Of a DNA stretch of 6,849 nucleotides, positions 5,724 to 6,849 are shown piece by piece (within the stretch, counting starts at the first letter, position 1; every line of letters starts with the position of its first letter). Source of the stretch: Planctomycetaceae bacterium. GTDB taxonomy: Bacteria > Planctomycetota > Planctomycetia > Pirellulales > Thermoguttaceae. Location: positions 1 through 6,849 of the forward strand of contig WRMR01000279.1 in assembly GCA_009776995.1 (NCBI GenBank), given 5' to 3'. A program made the translations under genes and the position numbers. The notes beneath the pieces were generated by a model. That model ran no database searches. It had not been told where the DNA came from and saw only the letters and a list, made by a program, of their open reading frames with translations.

Positions 5724-5810
5724 AGTGGAGAGTGTGGCGTGAAAAGTGAAGAGGATGGAGTGAAAAACAGGCACTTCCCACTCCCCACTCCCCACTCTCC
5801 GCTCTCCACT
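5724..5810. repeat. Local inverted repeat between gspE and the four-helix gene
   Basis: AGTGGAGAG at 5724-5732 is the exact reverse complement of CTCTCCACT at 5802-5810, and AGTGGAGAGTG at 5724-5734 matches 5793-5803 in inverted orientation with one mismatch. In the transcript these arms could form a hairpin (9 perfect pairs, about 69-nt loop with further weaker pairing) ending eight bases before the four-helix start codon. Confidence 0.6.
5772..5810 (-). repeat. Imperfect heptanucleotide array (AGTGGGG-type) after gspE
   Basis: On the + strand: CACTTCC, CACTCCC, CACTCCC, CACTCTC, CGCTCTC, CACT, which is about 5.5 units of a 7-base repeat. On the minus (sense) strand it reads AGTGGAG, AGCGGAG, AGTGGGG, AGTGGGG and so on. 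Its end overlaps the gspE stop codon (TAG, 5811-5809). It is the inverted counterpart of 5310-5340. Confidence 0.9.
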
Positions 5811-6849
5811 ATTCAACGACTGTTTCCCGCACGACTTCGTCAATGGTCGAAATTCCGTGGTAAATTTTGTCCAGTCCGGCGTCACGCAAGGTCAACATGC
5901 CGTTACGCTGGGCGGCACTGCGCATGTCGGCGGCGGAACTGTTTCTGTTGATCAAATCACGAATTTCGTCGTTGATCACCATAAACTCGTGAATCGCCGT
6001 CCGTCCTTTGTACCCGGTGTTGTTACAGGTCACGCAACCCCGTCCGCGATAAAACGACTTGCCCGCGATTTCCTGTTGTGAAAGCTGGATTTCGTACAGT
6101 TGTTCCGGCGGCGGCGTGTATTTTTCCTTGCATTCGACGCAAATTTTCCGCACAAGCCGCTGCGCGAGAATCGCTTCCAGCGTCGCGGTGATCAAAAAGG
6201 AAGGAATTCCCATATCCTTGAGCCGCGTCACCGTTGTCGGGGCGTCATTTGTGTGAAGCGTACTGAAGACCAAGTGCCCGGTGAGCGACGCCTGCACCGC
6301 GATTTCCGCCGTCTCCTGGTCCCGAATCTCACCGACGAGAATCTTGTCCGGGTCTTGCCGCAAGATCGAACGCAAACATTGCGCGAACGTGTTTCCGATG
6401 TCCGCGTCAATCGGCATTTGGATGATGCCGTCAATGTCGTATTCGACCGGGTCTTCGGTCGTCATCAGTTTGTCCGTTATCACGTTCAGCTCCGAAAGAG
6501 CCGCATAAAGCGTCGTCGTCTTGCCGGAACCGGTCGGACCGGTGACTAAAACGATCCCATTCGGCCGCTCAATCACTTTTCGGAAATGTTTCAACACGAA
6601 CGGGTCCATACCGACATTTTCGAGGTTGAGCATCACGACCGACTTGTCGAGGATCCGGCAGACGACGCTCTCGCCGAACATCGTCGGGAGTACGGAAACG
6701 CGGAAGTCGATCGGGTGTCCGCCGACGCTCATGCGGATACGCCCGTCTTGCGGCAAACGTCTTTCGGCAATGTCGAGGTTCGACATGACCTTGATTCGCG
6801 TCGTGATCGCCGACGCCAAATGTCGCGGCGGCGGCACCATTTCGTACAA
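5809..6849 (-). CDS. gspE: Type II secretion / type IV pilus assembly ATPase GspE (PilB), partial
   Basis: The C-terminal 346 residues of a hexameric secretion ATPase; the gene continues past 6849, so the first codon here (TTG) is internal. Numbering from the window edge: Walker A GPTGSGKTT (104-112), Asp box TTEDPVE (130-136), Walker B ILVGEIRD (170-177, with catalytic Glu 174), His box HLVFSTLHTNDA (192-203), and the tetracysteine zinc motif C237-X2-C240 / C272-X2-C275 typical of GspE and PilB but absent from PilT retraction ATPases. The beginning (DGRIRMSVGGHPIDFRVS, 35-52) is the end of the N2 domain. The protein hydrolyses ATP in the cytoplasm to drive assembly by the platform protein encoded downstream. 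All key residues are intact. The stop codon TAG lies in the last unit of a heptamer array. GspE and PilB cannot be separated without the N-terminal part. Confidence 0.95.
   Translation of the reverse strand: MYEMVPPPRHLASAITTRIKVMSNLDIAERRLPQDGRIRMSVGGHPIDFRVSVLPTMFGESVVCRILDKSVVMLNLENVGMDPFVLKHFRKVIERPNGIVLVTGPTGSGKTTTLYAALSELNVITDKLMTTEDPVEYDIDGIIQMPIDADIGNTFAQCLRSILRQDPDKILVGEIRDQETAEIAVQASLTGHLVFSTLHTNDAPTTVTRLKDMGIPSFLITATLEAILAQRLVRKICVECKEKYTPPPEQLYEIQLSQQEIAGKSFYRGRGCVTCNNTGYKGRTAIHEFMVINDEIRDLINRNSSAADMRSAAQRNGMLTLRDAGLDKIYHGISTIDEVVRETVVE

Noticed and set aside
5716..5781. 22-codon N-terminal extension of the four-helix protein
   Set aside because: The added residues are translated repeat-derived DNA, while the family begins near the NYRELIVWQ segment, consistent with ATG 5715.
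5310..5810. CRISPR array or diversity-generating retroelement suggested by repeats and an Avd-like protein
   Set aside because: Units are 7 bases without spacers, and there is no reverse transcriptase, template/variable repeat pair or cas gene in the window. The protein shares only the broader four-helix family with Avd.
6840..6849. Start codon of gspE at the window edge
   Set aside because: The first codon is TTG within the conserved N2-domain sequence (YEMVPPPRHL), so the gene is simply cut by the window.

Overview
The window reads as a chromosomal piece of a bacterium, most likely a planctomycete or a close PVC relative. That is an inference from protein style: very long (308-392 aa) GspG/GspH-type pseudopilins with FTLVELLVV N-termini and SAGPDG / DNI-N type C-termini, plus a GspF whose second half reads MVVNMVDVGEETGELD. 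No rRNA or other taxonomic marker is present. The main gene block is of moderate to high G+C (4801-4860 has 36 G+C of 60), while the first ~690 bases are AT-rich (1-60 has 20 G+C of 60).

Layout: every gene I can support is on the minus strand, so transcription runs from 6849 toward 1. In transcription order: the C-terminal part of a GspE/PilB assembly ATPase (5809-6849, cut by the window edge); a small S23-type four-helix-bundle protein gene (5350-5715); the inner-membrane platform protein GspF/PilC (3979-5304); and three class III-signal pseudopilins (3025-3951, 1850-3028, 694-1848). The last three are tightly packed, with a 4-nt ATGA overlap and then a 1-nt gap. This looks like one operon for a type II secretion / type IV pilus-like machine: the ATPase powers the platform protein, which adds or removes pilin subunits after a prepilin peptidase (not in the window) trims their leaders. 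Beyond the last pseudopilin lies an AT-rich IS200/IS605-like (Y1, HUH) transposase gene (105-551) between two-part inverted repeats (39-110 and 574-643).

The most unusual aspect is a set of heptanucleotide repeats at the gene junctions of the operon. (AGTGGGG)n arrays in inverted orientation bracket the four-helix gene, and one of them sits exactly where the GspF ribosome-binding site should be and forms a canonical G-quadruplex motif on the + strand. Four degenerate ATTACGA-like heptads fill the GspF/pseudopilin-1 gap. A (GACGGCA)4 array lies inside the coding sequence of the third pseudopilin and itself encodes the basic leader peptide ahead of the prepilin-peptidase site; because 7 is not a multiple of 3, gain or loss of one unit would switch that leader out of frame. 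Two genes in the window (four-helix and transposase) are thus bracketed by inverted arrays of short repeats. No CRISPR array, tRNA, rRNA, convincing promoter or strong intrinsic terminator was seen.
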